From Epiperipatus broadwayi (taxonomy: Eukaryota > Onychophora > Udeonychophora > Euonychophora > Peripatidae): 64,000 nt of DNA. The translations under genes and the position numbers were made by a program. Each line of letters begins with the position of its first letter. Within the stretch, counting starts at the first letter, position 1. The stretch covers positions 3,537,336-3,601,335 of the forward strand of contig JAQFVV010000014.1 of the NCBI GenBank assembly GCA_028023455.1, read 5' to 3'. The notes below the pieces were generated by a model. That model was not told the origin of the DNA. It searched no databases and saw nothing but the letters and a program-made list of their open reading frames with translations. Shown piece by piece: positions 34,225 to 48,584 of the stretch.

Positions 34225-35822
34225 CATATATATATATATGTTTCGTTGAATTTCACTTGGGAAAGTCTATTTGTTATTACATGAAACCATGTTTGTGTAA
34301 GAATTTTAGTAAAATTTTGTTGTTTTGGATGGTATTGTAGTGTTATGTGAATTTCTATTTTATTTTTAATTGCTAGTTTAGTGGTAGGCAGTATTTAATA
34401 TATATATTGTAACTAAACAATTGAAGTTGGAAGGTCACTTGTTTGAGAAAATTGTGTTCAATTGCATTTTTCCATCAAGCATAAAATAAAGATTAAAATG
34501 AACTTATATTTATTTAATCAATTTAAAACAACAACGACAATGACTCTATGATCTACAGGTTCATACATCAATTATCATGATGATAATATCCAGGGTGCTT
34601 ATATAGATTTTATTAGATAAACTCTTAGCTATTATTATATGTTCACCAAATGTATTTAATGTGTATGATTGATAAAATAGGTTTATCTGTTTAAGGTTAG
34701 AAAATTAATTCTCTCCTTTCCAGGTTACATATAATTTTAATCAATTAATTCTCTCAGGATTTTTATTAAATTATAGGTGATTACTTGTAAGAAATTATAA
34801 CTTATAAATTTTTAAAACATTCTGTCCTTAATATGATTAAGATATCAAAGGAATTTGGTTGTACCTTATCATACTTCAATAAATGGTATTATTCTTAAAA
34901 TGAAATATGGAAATTAGGAATGGTGAAATAAATTAAATAAAGAAAATTAATTTTAACAAGTGTAAGTATGACTAAATTGTATTAAAGTATGTAGATAATG
35001 ATGACTTCCATTAATGACAAACAACCATATAATCAATAATAAAAATTAATTTAATAATCATAAAATAATTATATTAAAAATATTCAACAACAAACATAAT
35101 TATAACAACAGAAGTTTTCTAAACATTCTCTAATACTATTGCACTGTTATATTTACCCAATATTTTAATCTTGGGTTATAACTGTCTTATAAAGAAAAAT
35201 GATGCAAGCAAAGCACTCTATTAAAAATATTTGTACAATATTCATTCAAAACCTTATAACCAATTACAAATGGTTCTAGGAATGTTTCATTGTGTCCTTT
35301 AATGTCTTGATAGTAAAGATTAGAAAGACAACAACCTCTATTATAGGTATCAGCCAGATTGCTTAACCTTTTTACGAGTAAATAAATAATCTTACTGTAA
35401 TTAAACCTAATTTTGTAAGCACCATGTTCCATTTTGTCTATACTCTACTTAAATAGTGATTTTGATTTTTCTTCTAGAAAATAACAAACAAAAAGCTATA
35501 ATTATAATTTTTTGGAAAAAGATTTGCTGTAGTTGATCTTTAAAAAGATTAAAGTTAAGTACTATACATCTTAAAGAACTTTATGAATGGAGATTTAAAA
35601 GAACACTAAATAACTTCTTATGATGTAACAAACATGGAAAGAAAAATAATTAGTTAGCTTTTTTATTGTTGGTTCTGAATACTAAGTGGAGTAGCACTGT
35701 CTCTTCCATTACATTCATTCCTGAACTGACACAGACTGATGTTACTTCATTAATAATTATATTCAGTTCATTTTTCACCTGGTTAACAATTCATTTACAA
35801 AAACAATGAATCAATATTTTTA
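34225..35822. other. AT-rich interval
   Basis: The 81-codon minus frame at 35187-35432 has no recognisable domain, and I do not call it. Nothing else supported. Confidence 0.5.
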
Positions 35823-35930
35823 TAATATTTAAACAGCATTAAACTGTTGCACATGCGCTTTGGATTTTATAGTTAAAATCCAAAGTGCATGTGCAACAGT
35901 TTAATGCTGTTTAAATATTACAGTTTATAA
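35823..35930. mobile_element. Near-perfect foldback element, 108 bp
   Basis: TAATATTTAAACAGCATTAA at 35823 pairs with its complement at 35911-35930. The arms of about 48 bp have about one mismatch, with a loop of a few bases (TATAGTTA). It could form a long hairpin. A single arm of the same family is at 15865-15920. Confidence 0.85.
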
Positions 35931-38900
35931 ACATCGCGCTATATAAAATAATTGACTTATTTCATTTTTTATATAAATGTTAGGTCTAATCAAGTAATAT
36001 GCAATGATATGAATTTATTTACTTCTCAAGTGAAGCAATAATGACTTTTCATGTTATTCTGGAAAACGGAAGGATGAGTTTCATTTTAATTTGAAAGTTC
36101 ATTTTTATATTGGAAATATATTTCTATTTATTTCAATGATATTTTTATTATTAAATAAAAAAATATATATTTATGTTTACTAATGTTTTTTTTTAACAAT
36201 TCAAACAATTTAGATTTTTTTTTTTTTTTTTAAAAACTCAGATGTTTTTCTTTTATTTATCAATATAATTTTGATGGCAGAATACATTTTAAATTTATTT
36301 TGTTTTTACATAGTTATTTAATCTTTTTAACAAATTAATTATTATTGAAAACGTTTTAAATTAGTTGCAATACCTTTTTAAACTGTAGTTAAATATATAA
36401 AAGATTAAGCTAATATTTTATGCATCTCAATGAAAAGATTAATGTTGTTTTTTAATTGTTATAAAACAAAAATGTTTAATAAAATATTAAAATTGGTATT
36501 TACAACATAAATTGTTATTTAATATTTATATTTAATAAAATAGATAAAAAATAAATAGTAATGTTTATTTTATATTTACTGCAATATTTAAAGTTGTCCA
36601 TTTAATCTGAAAAATCATTAGTTCAGGACTAAGAGGTCTGAACTAATAATAATTAATTGTATTCATTAATATGACTTTCCTAACTTACATTTAGCTATTT
36701 ATGTAAACATGACTAATCAATGGTCCCCAGAAGACAGTACCATCCAAATTTCCAGACTAGTTTCTAACTTTTGATCCTCATTCATTACTTTGCAAATATC
36801 CTTCCAAAAGTCTTTTTTTTACCTTTTTTGTCCCATTTAGAAGAGTTGAATTAAAAAAAATGGCTAGTGAAGTTGTATATTATAACTATAAATCAATAAC
36901 TATAAATGTTAGAGTAATTTAGTGTTATAATACTGTTACATGCTGTGAATATTTTTTTTTTGTCAAAAAGATAGAAGTGTCAACAGTTACACATAAATGG
37001 TCACTAATGTACTAGTTGCTGAATTAATAATTTCAGGCATATATATAGGAATACAAGCTATATACTGTTTTATCATTAGCTTAAACAATATAAAAATGTA
37101 GCAGCTAAACTTATATTTTATATCCAATTCTGTTCATTTACAAATGAGCCAAAAACAAGTTGGAATTTAGTTTGCACTACCATTTGATATCCATTGGTTA
37201 CTTATTTTTACATAAGATTTAAAGTAGAATATTAGAAAGGATTAATATTAATCCATTTAAATGTAGAATATTGATTTAATCAAAATTATTCTAATATAAT
37301 ATAGTCAATAAAAAATAATAAAAGCTGCCAGAATCCTCATCATATAAGTTTATATTTAAAATAAAATTCATAAAATTACTTATAATAGCTAGAAATAAAC
37401 GTATTCAAGGGCTAAGTTCACATCAGTTATTCACAAGTCAGATTTCTAAATAATCATTTAAACAAACTTGCACACAATCTACTTTTTCATATTAATATCA
37501 ATTCACTGATCAGATAAAAAATATTTTTTTTTAGCTGATCACCAGGTTGCTACTTGATAAATAAATCAATTATTAACATTTTAAAAAGGTGAAACTTTTA
37601 TAATAGTGACGATTTAATGAATTGATGTTAAAATGATTTAAAAGGAATATAATTTATAAATTAGTTAAAATAATTTTTTAAAAAGCTTAGTTGGTCTGTG
37701 TATAAGTTTATATATTCTCAACATTACATATTTAACAACCGTGACTTATTTATGAGTAATTAAAATTAGTAGAATTATAAATAATATACTATATAATATT
37801 ATAAATTACCACATCAATAAGAAATGTAATCCAACCAGTTTCTTGCTTCTAAATTATAAGGAACTTTCATAAAAATGCAAATTTAACAAAGTGTTGAAGG
37901 AATAATTAAAACAAACATGTCTTTCAAATGCAACATTAAAATCAATATGGTTATTACATATTCTCACCAATTACTATACTAGCCCCGCTATCACTAGTTA
38001 TCTTATATAAATCAAAATCAATAATTTTTCCTCGTTTCTAATTTATTGTAATATTTAAATAAATGTTATGGATATTTATACAGAAAAAGTAGTCTTTATA
38101 ATTTAAACTTTGATTTTAATAATGCTTGTATGCTTTCAATATGCAAAATATCATATTCATAGCAATTTAATTTCTTTAATGTCTCAATCTGTATGTACAA
38201 TCAGTAATTATTTAAATATTCAAATTCTAAATAAGCAGGAAAGGTACTTTTCCAGAGTTTTTATCCCTCATTCTAATCTTTATATATTCAAAACTATATG
38301 ATTCTTTTAGATGATTTCTTTTCTTTTTATTCTTCACAAATTCTTAATACACATTCTTCAAATTACTCAATCTTAAAATTTAAGTATTCACCAATTTCAT
38401 TTATTTTTTCCTTCATATTTTTTTTAAATAAACATTCCCTTCTCATTTATTGTGTTTAATATTAAAAATCCCATTCTTTCAACCTATTTTTTGCAAATAT
38501 ACAATTCAAAAGTCAACCAATATTTTCACATGCTCTGCCCTTTCTTTTAACACATTCAAAATTTAAATTAGAAATTAAGCAAAATAAAATTGTCTATTGT
38601 TTCATAGCAGTCTATACAATCTACTATTAGAGACATGTTGCCATCTTAATTTCAAAATTAATTCTACCCTTATCCTTGCATATGAAGGACTTTTATTCAA
38701 AGATTCACAATAGCTATCATCCTCAATTTGTACCCATTATTTTAATTTACAATATATTATTTGCTACAATTCTTTAAAAAAAAAATGGAAAAAAAAATCC
38801 AACATTTTTTTAAATGGTGGCCAAAGATTGATGATATCATAGGAACATGACTTCATTAAACATATATCAGCTGAGAATAAAATGGTGATATTCATGCTAA

Positions 38901-39008
38901 AAAATTACAGTATGAAGTTTATTCATTATAGAATATATAATATCATATTAATAAAAAAGCAAGTCATATATAACATGACATTACTTTTATAAGCTTGTAT
39001 TTACAAAA
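35931..39008. other. AT-rich interval
   Basis: One short hairpin (ATTAGTTCAG/CTGAACTAAT, about 36617-36646). No genes or clear repeats. Confidence 0.5.
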
Positions 39009-39258
39009 ATGTAATATAGAGAGTGTACCAATAGCTCAAACAAACTCTTAATTGATAAGTGTGGTAAGAGAAAATATTTAAAATCTCTATTCAGAACACT
39101 AGTCTGAATATTCTAGCTTTTCACTGAGTGAACCAGAAGCTAGAAACCAATTGGTCTGGAGATAGGAAGGTTCTAAATAGAGATTTTAAATATTTTCTCT
39201 TACCACACTTATCAATTAAGAGTTTATTTGAGCTATTGGTACACTCTCTGTATTACAT
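39009..39258. mobile_element. Foldback element, 250 bp, with near-perfect 83-bp arms
   Basis: ATGTAATA-AGAGAGTGTACC at 39009 is mirrored at 39239-39258. The left arm ends at 39091 and the right arm starts at 39176. Only a handful of mismatches in 83 bp. The loop of about 84 bp has its own small hairpin (TCTAGCTT/AAGCTAGA). Arms this similar suggest a fairly recent element or sequence conversion between arms. Confidence 0.9.
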
Positions 39259-41789
39259 TATAACATCATATTTTGATTATAAAAATATGATTAATGCACT
39301 TAAATAATTTTTATCCAGTATCCAAAGGGAAAAAAACGTGTATTGTTAATGCCTATAAAAAAAGTTGCAAAGTTTCATTCAATACAACACATAATCAATA
39401 ACTTACTTTGATTATATATAACAACAAGTAAAGAATATTAATAGTAAATTTTAAAATGAGTATATTAGCTAAAATATTTTATGAATACTAATTTGATTCA
39501 TAGAAAAATGCTGCCATCATAATTCTAAATTATTTTAAGGAAAAAAAGAAAAAAAAAAGATTTTGGGTGTAGTGCAATTAAGAGCCAAATTCATAGGATC
39601 AATAATTACTAATTTAAGTTGAAAATATCATTTACTTGTTCGATTTTAAATACAACCATCTTATAATTTGGTTCTAATATATTTAATGTAATGAGACTTT
39701 TATCATGAACATAAATAAAAATATAGTAATGGCAAAAAGTACAAATTTCATTCTATACAAACTAAAAATAATATAATTTCAAATGTGTATATTAGTTAAA
39801 ATATATTAACTTAATTTTAAATTAAAATTCTTTTGAATACTAATTTCATCCATAGAAAAATGCAATCATTATAATTTTAAATTATTTTGGTTGAAAAAGA
39901 GAATGGGAAATGATTGTATGCATTATGTACTTAATAATCAATTTTATATAAAATTTAAGTTGAAAATATTTGCTAAATTTTAAATCAATAATCTCACAAT
40001 GTTTCTGACATATTCAATACAATAGTGACTTTTATTGCAAATGTAAAAAAATACAGTACCAACAAAAAAAAAAAAGATTTAAAATCATTTATATTATTAA
40101 AACTACAACAACTAAATGAACTAATTTTTATTTAATTTTGGCTACATTTAAGCAAAATAAATAAATTTGTGAATTGGTTTTTTAAAAAATAATTAATATC
40201 ATAACAAAAAATTCAAAGATTTATCAGTTAGATATTATAAAAATAAATTTTGATAATAAAATGCAAAATGCACCAAAAACAAATTTTAGAATGTATATTG
40301 TTTTTATTTTTTTTCTATATACTTTATTTTAATAAATTGTGAGTCAGAGAATATTAGTTTCAGGCTACATAAAGAGTAAAATAGTGAATTGTCTATTAAA
40401 AGTTATAATTTAAAAACAATTATGGATATTGAAATATTTCTATATAGTATACTGACCACAGGTTGACATTAAAAAAAAAAATCCTCAGTAAAATGTTTAT
40501 TCATTAAGTATTATTTTTTCCAGTTTCAATCTTTATTTTTTTAATCTGGTTTTTATATATTTTGAACTTCAGGTAACAAATTAAGTTTTTTGGCATAGGA
40601 ACTCATTACAATTGCTTAATGTTTAGGTGAGATTTTTGATTATTAGGTATTTTGGGGAACCAATTGTTTTCATTAAGCAAATGCATTTTTCACAATATAG
40701 TTATTGATTCAAATGATGTCAAAATTAGCATGTATTTAAAAAAAAACCCCATAGAAACATTATTTGATTAGAACCTAGTTACAGGGAATTTACTATTAAA
40801 ATAAAAGTAGATGGTTCTTTATCTCTAAGTTTAGAAAATTTTATTTTGAATATATTATTATTTAAAAATATAAACTCATATATTTGTAGGATGTTAAAAA
40901 ATAATCAAAATTAATTCTCTGTGTAAATTTTAATGTGATGGAAAATTTGATAGTTAAAAATCTATGGACTGTGATTCAGCATTATAATTTCTGTTGTCTG
41001 AATATCATATAACCTTCTGAGTGAGAAACCACTTGATTTCTTACTTACTAATATAATAAATAACAATGATAATGTTTCATAAAACTTGTGTCTAAACAAT
41101 TTGGTATAATAGTGAGACTCAAAAGCTAAAGTTTCTGATTTGGGGGGGGGGAGACCTCAGCATGGTCAGTTGTACTAATTGTTGTAGTGAGCTCATTATT
41201 TTGATGTAGAAAAATTGCAAAGCATCCCGAGAAACTGAATATATTTAATATTTGTCAAGATAATTAAGTGCAATTGTAAGAATGGTGGAACAAAAACAAA
41301 AAATCTACTTTTATTTTAAAAGAGACATATTTCTATAACTAGCTTTAGTTAAGTGATGTTTCTATACTTGTTTAAATATATGTCAATTTTAATATATTTA
41401 CAAAAACAACAACAAATACTCTTCAAAATGCTTTATTTAATACATGACAGTGTATATTTTGTGTTAGAAATATTTGTAAAAATGATAATTATATATATAT
41501 GTACATTAGATATAGTTATTGTGTGTATATGTAATAGATAATTAAAATACAACTGTTTATAAATCTGAAGAAGACTACCAGTCATTCAAAATTGTTCATA
41601 TATTAAATAAAGAATTGTGAAAAGTGCAATATGAAAAGTGCAGTTTTTATAAAGTTTTAGTAGAAACATAATAGTACTAAAAGTGAAAGAAAATTTTGGA
41701 CATCTTGGAAGGATTATATAGTATTAATTTGGATATCACCTGAATCAATAGTTAGAGTGTAATATTAAAATAATTAATTAAAAATGTTG
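39259..41789. other. AT-rich interval
   Basis: A G10 run at 41142-41151. No gene supported; the 62-codon frame at 41353 is low complexity. Confidence 0.5.
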
Positions 41790-41944
41790 GTTTAGTTGTT
41801 GAATAGAATTATTCTCTGCATGGTTCAGTGCACTGATAAAATGGGAGATTCTGGTGCTCCAAATCTATAAATCACATCCCAGCTTAGTTACTTCTGGAAC
41901 CTGAACTTCTTATGAACTCCAAAACAATAAAGCCATTCAATTAA
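41790..41944 (+). mobile_element. Copy of dispersed tRNA-related SINE (family S)
   Basis: Contains GGGAGATTCTGG, a B-box-like CACATCCCAGC, TACTTCTGG, GAACTTCTTATGAACTCC, and the family tail AACAATAAAGCCATTCAATTA in 41925-41944. It lies directly before repeat D copy 2. Confidence 0.7.
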
Positions 41945-41947
41945 TTT

Positions 41948-42770
41948 TGTACAGCAAAACAGCAAACTATACTGTATCAATATACATAATTTCAATTGTA
42001 GACTATCCAAAAATGTAAATAATTAACCAAAAATGTAAATAGAGAATTTAAAAAACCCATTAAAATCCATAAATTTAGTACATTTTAAGATATTCAAGCA
42101 GCCACTTTTCCATATTGCAGTGCCATACATAATCACATCTATTTTACCATCTTAGAATACTGGATATGATCACATTTATTAATAATATTTACTTGGTTTA
42201 TGTTGAAAGTCCATATATTTTTTTTTTCTTTCATTCTTCTTTTTGAATTAATGTAAAAACATCAAAAACAAATAGAGAGATCATAGTTTCTTGATAACAA
42301 GACTACTATTTCTTTAAAATGAAAAAGTATTTTAAAAAAAATCATCAAGAGCATATTTAATTATGATGAAAGTGAGACATTTGCTATTCAGTTTATTTAA
42401 GACATAAAAATATAATACAGTAAGTTTTTATTTTATTTTTTCAGTGAATGAATGGAAAACACACCCTCAGTAAAATATATGTAAATGTGTTTCTTCAGTT
42501 TATTATTACTAACTAAATTATTATTAATATCATTTATGTTCTTTATTACTGTTTTCAATGCTTTTTACAACTCGCAAGTTTCGATTGCCCCAGCAATCTT
42601 CTTCAGAAAGTTCTAAAGAAGATTGCTGGGGCAATAATTAATAACATAAATGTTATTAATATTATAAGGATTTGGCAATGAAATAAGAAAGATAAAGTTA
42701 TAAATTATTACTTTTTAAAATTTTTGTTTATATTATTATCTTAATTTATATATGCATTCTATACATGTTA
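41948..42770. repeat. Dispersed repeat D, copy 2, split by a foldback
   Basis: Co-linear with 31783-32520. The alignment breaks at about 42522 and resumes at about 42712, so the hairpin element between (next entry) is absent from copy 1 and probably inserted later. Confidence 0.65.
42523..42668. mobile_element. Foldback element inserted in repeat D copy 2
   Basis: A perfect 20-bp stem (ATTGCCCCAGCAATCTTCTT, 42584-42603, with 42616-42635) has a 12-base loop. An outer AT-rich stem pairs about 42525-42542 with about 42642-42662 (CATTTATGTT/AACATAAATG). The inner stem is G+C-rich for this window. Confidence 0.7.
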
Positions 42771-43077
42771 AAAAGCCTCTGTGTTATATATGTGCATGTT
42801 GAAAAATGTATATTTGCAGTTCAATAATCAATACGTATTTTATTCTAATTAAAGTTTATCAACAAAATTTAAGGTATTATCTGTGATAAACAATGCACAC
42901 AAAGGGAGCTTGAATAAAATATAATAAATATCATAGTTTCACTATACTTTGTCTCTCCCTGAGCAACTAGCTATATATTTTTTCTACTTAGAAAACTTTG
43001 AATATTTCATTAAATATCACATTTAAAATAAGAATTGCTATATTATATTTATCACTCAAAGATTATATACAGATGTT
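42771..43077. other. AT-rich spacer
   Basis: No feature supported. Confidence 0.5.
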
Positions 43078-43860
43078 CAAAGATAGATAAAATCAGTATA
43101 GTCAATACAATATATTATTATTTCTGCCATAATGCTAACCATTTCAATATAGAGCTACAAGTATTATTGATAGTTTGCAATTGTTTGCCACACATTTTTA
43201 ATAATTTACAATTTCAATATTTAAAGCTACATTTAATTAACTCTTTACATCATTATTAAGATGCAAACAATAATGAGAATTCCTGCCTTTGCATGCTGTT
43301 TTTATTTTAATTAAGTCATGCATAATTTAATGTAATAGTTAAAATATCAGATTCTTAGGTCCAACATTTAATTAACTCTTTACATCATTATTAAGATGCA
43401 AACAATAATGAGAACTCCTGCCTTTTCATTCTGTTTTTATTTTAATTAACTCATGAATAATTTAATGTAATAGTAAAATGTCAGATTCTTAGGTTCAAGG
43501 TGTCTTGAGTCCAAAGTCCATTAATTGTGGTTAGCACCATATATATTAATCTCTCTGCTTAGAGACAGATAAAATCAATACAGTTAATGTAATATACAAT
43601 TACAATTGTAATAAAACTAACCACTTCGTTGTGGTGCTACAATTATCAGTAGTAATTTACCGTTGTATGCCAACATTCATAATTGAGAATCTCGGTATTT
43701 ACAGTTACATTATGCATTTGACAATCTCTTTATAATATGCAAGCAGCATCAAAAACTCCAGTTGTTTTTACAATTTATTTATATTTTATTTTAACTAAGC
43801 CCTGAGTGATTTGATATGATAATAGAACGGCAAACTCTGGAACTTAAATCCACGAAATGC
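43078..43860. repeat. Local tandem array: 135-bp duplication plus a diverged longer unit
   Basis: 43229-43363 and 43364-43497 are tandem copies (ACATTTAATTAACTCTTTAC, then CATTATTAAGATGCAAAC) at about 90 per cent identity by eye. A third, more diverged version covers about 43698-43850. The 150 bp before the first copy (43078-43228, with AGATAAAATCA-TA-AGT) matches 43567-43697, so the original unit was at least 285 bp. The end of each unit resembles the 5' part of SINE family S. Confidence 0.7.
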
Positions 43861-43935
43861 AGCTCTTGGTATCATTTCTAGTGCTTAAACTTTTTATGAG
43901 TTCTCGAGCAATAAAATAAGCCATTTGATTAAATA
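43795..43935 (+). mobile_element. Copy of dispersed tRNA-related SINE (family S)
   Basis: GAGTGATTTGATATGATAAT (A-box side), GGCAAACTCTGGAAC, TATCATTTCTAGTGCT, TTTTTATGAGTTCTCGAG and the tail AATAAAATAAGCCATTTGATT. It overlaps the last unit of the local array. Confidence 0.6.
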
Positions 43936-45017
43936 TATGTGCTAGTGTGTCTATAAAAATCAAAAACAATTCTTGTTTATTTAGTCGGAATAAAATTTAT
44001 ATTAAAACTAATCTCTATTTGATATTCGTAAACTTTATATTTTGCTTATTATGAATTATTTTTAGCCTTATTAAAAAAAAAGAAAAAGATAAATACAGAT
44101 CATTGGGAAATAAATTAAATTAATGACTGATGGTAAATTTTGAGGACTAATTGTTTGTGATGGCGCCTGAGATCTAATTTTCACATTAGATTGCTGATAA
44201 TCAAAATGATAACTATCAGACACAGAAATTAATAAATTACTTTTCTTCAGGGTATATGAATATATATATATTTAATTAAAGCTCACTCTCACTTTGAAAT
44301 TCAGACTAATTTATCGTCCCCGTCCCCCTTGCCTTCGAAAAATTAATATACGTATATATAACCAAAAACAAAGTAAGATAATTATTAATATTAAAAAAAT
44401 GATACATTGTTTTTAAAAATGAAAACATTATATTTCAAATAATTTCATGTGGAAAAAAAACAAACTAAATCGCTATCTAATACTAGTTAATTATTTTTTC
44501 TATCGCAAGTTTAGAGTACCTTTTTGCCTAGATAATTGTCTAAACCTATAACTATTTATTTAAGTATAATTTAACATATAAATACGCGCGCAAACACATA
44601 TACAGTATAACTAAAATGCTAAATGCCATTGTTATTATAAACCTCTTAAAAAAGACTTTTTGATATTTAATTATTGTTTAGCAAGTCTGGGACGGAATAC
44701 TTATCAAATATCTTTACGATAAAGAAAGGAATTAAAATTGATATATTTATCACCTTTTTCTGTCTTTTTACACAATCGGTTTTTGTTATCTTGTCACCCT
44801 GTAAGTTTCCTGAATACACCACAATTAGAAAATTAATACGTCCATTAAACATGTCTGCCTTTAGGAATATAGTGACCTATTTAAGAGAACTTTACTTTTT
44901 TAATGATTTGTTTTTTCAAGATGTATAATTATGGATAAATAATGAACGAGTAAATTACTCATTATTTTCAGTTTTATATCATTAACAATTATATATAAAA
45001 AAGAAATCATAATAAGC
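43936..45017. other. AT-rich interval
   Basis: Overlapping frames on both strands at 44667-44928 (61 and 84 codons) show no domain; not called. No other feature. Confidence 0.5.
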
Positions 45018-45087
45018 ATTCAAACCAAGTATTTTGACTAAAGGCATTATGCAAATTACGTCTACAATGAAAATACTTGGTTTGAAT
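45018..45087. mobile_element. Small foldback, 70 bp
   Basis: ATTCAAACCAAGTATTTT (45018-45035) and its exact complement (45070-45087) surround a 34-base loop. Confidence 0.75.
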
Positions 45088-45234
45088 TAAATCTTTATAT
45101 AAAAATGTTTTTTATTTAACCAAAATTAACAATAATTCTATTAATTAAATTTAACAGTTTCCTTTAAAAAAATTCAAATAAATTTGCAGTTTATAAGAAG
45201 ATTAAAAAGCTTTAAAAAATTTCATTAATTTAGT

Positions 45235-45325
45235 TATAATAATTGAATGGTGTTTAATAAAAAAAATCGAGCGCGGAAATGACAGAACGGGAACCGCGGC
45301 CGAGACCCATGAGTCTTGCGCTTAG
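45235..45325 (-). mobile_element. Young, 5'-truncated copy of SINE family S with 12-bp duplications
   Basis: Flanked by CATTAATTTAGT at 45223-45234 and 45326-45337. On the minus strand it reads GCAAGACTCATGGGTCTCGG, CGGTTCCCGTTCTGTCATTT, CCGCGCTCGA, an A/T run, then a tail containing CCATTCAATTATTA. The body and tail blocks align with the decayed copies at 19.2, 24.6, 41.8 and 43.8 kb. Here CpG sites are intact where the others have TG or CA, which marks this as the youngest copy. It is only about 90 bp before the next retroposon. Confidence 0.75.
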
Positions 45326-45434
45326 CATTAATTTAGTAGAAAGTATTATGTATAATTTGTAACTGTTATATTAATTTTTAACATAATTTAATTTTATATA
45401 TCTTCTGTTTGTAAACAAGTTTATTTATTTTATT

Positions 45435-45541
45435 TTATTTTTTTTAAGTGTCATAGCATCAGCCGGGACGCGAACCCGCAACCCGGGCAACTGCCTGTAG
45501 GTGCAAGGCAGTCGCGCTGACCTCTCGACCACCAATGCAAG
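45435..45541 (-). mobile_element. tRNA-type short retroposon with 20-bp target-site duplications
   Basis: An exact 20-base duplication (ACAAGTTTATTTATTTTATT at 45415-45434 and 45542-45561) brackets a minus-strand tRNA-like head (45538-45455), then ATGACA, then an A-rich tail. The layout equals that at 17348-17442, including TGACA directly after the tRNA. Perfect duplications imply a recent insertion. Confidence 0.9.
45455..45538 (-). tRNA. tRNA-like head of a retroposon (84 nt), probably non-functional
   Basis: The acceptor ends GCATTGG and CTGATGC pair over seven positions (two G-T). The A box region TGGTCGAGAGG is near consensus and the B box is GGTTCGCGTCC, with C at tRNA position 58 as in the 17.4-kb copy. 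The anticodon arm is enlarged (ACTGCC, an 11-base insert, then GGCAGT) and the variable region has an extra GTTGCGG-like segment compared with the 17.4-kb head, so the isotype is uncertain, although the acceptor is Gly-like. The discriminator is T. Taken as a SINE head, not a working tRNA gene. Confidence 0.65.
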
Positions 45542-45561
45542 ACAAGTTTATTTATTTTATT

Positions 45562-48584
<3,023 letters not shown>

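Noticed and set aside
44667-44928. Overlapping frames on both strands (61 and 84 codons)
   Set aside because: Neither has a recognisable motif, and both overlap the same AT-rich sequence; no splice or start context favours one.
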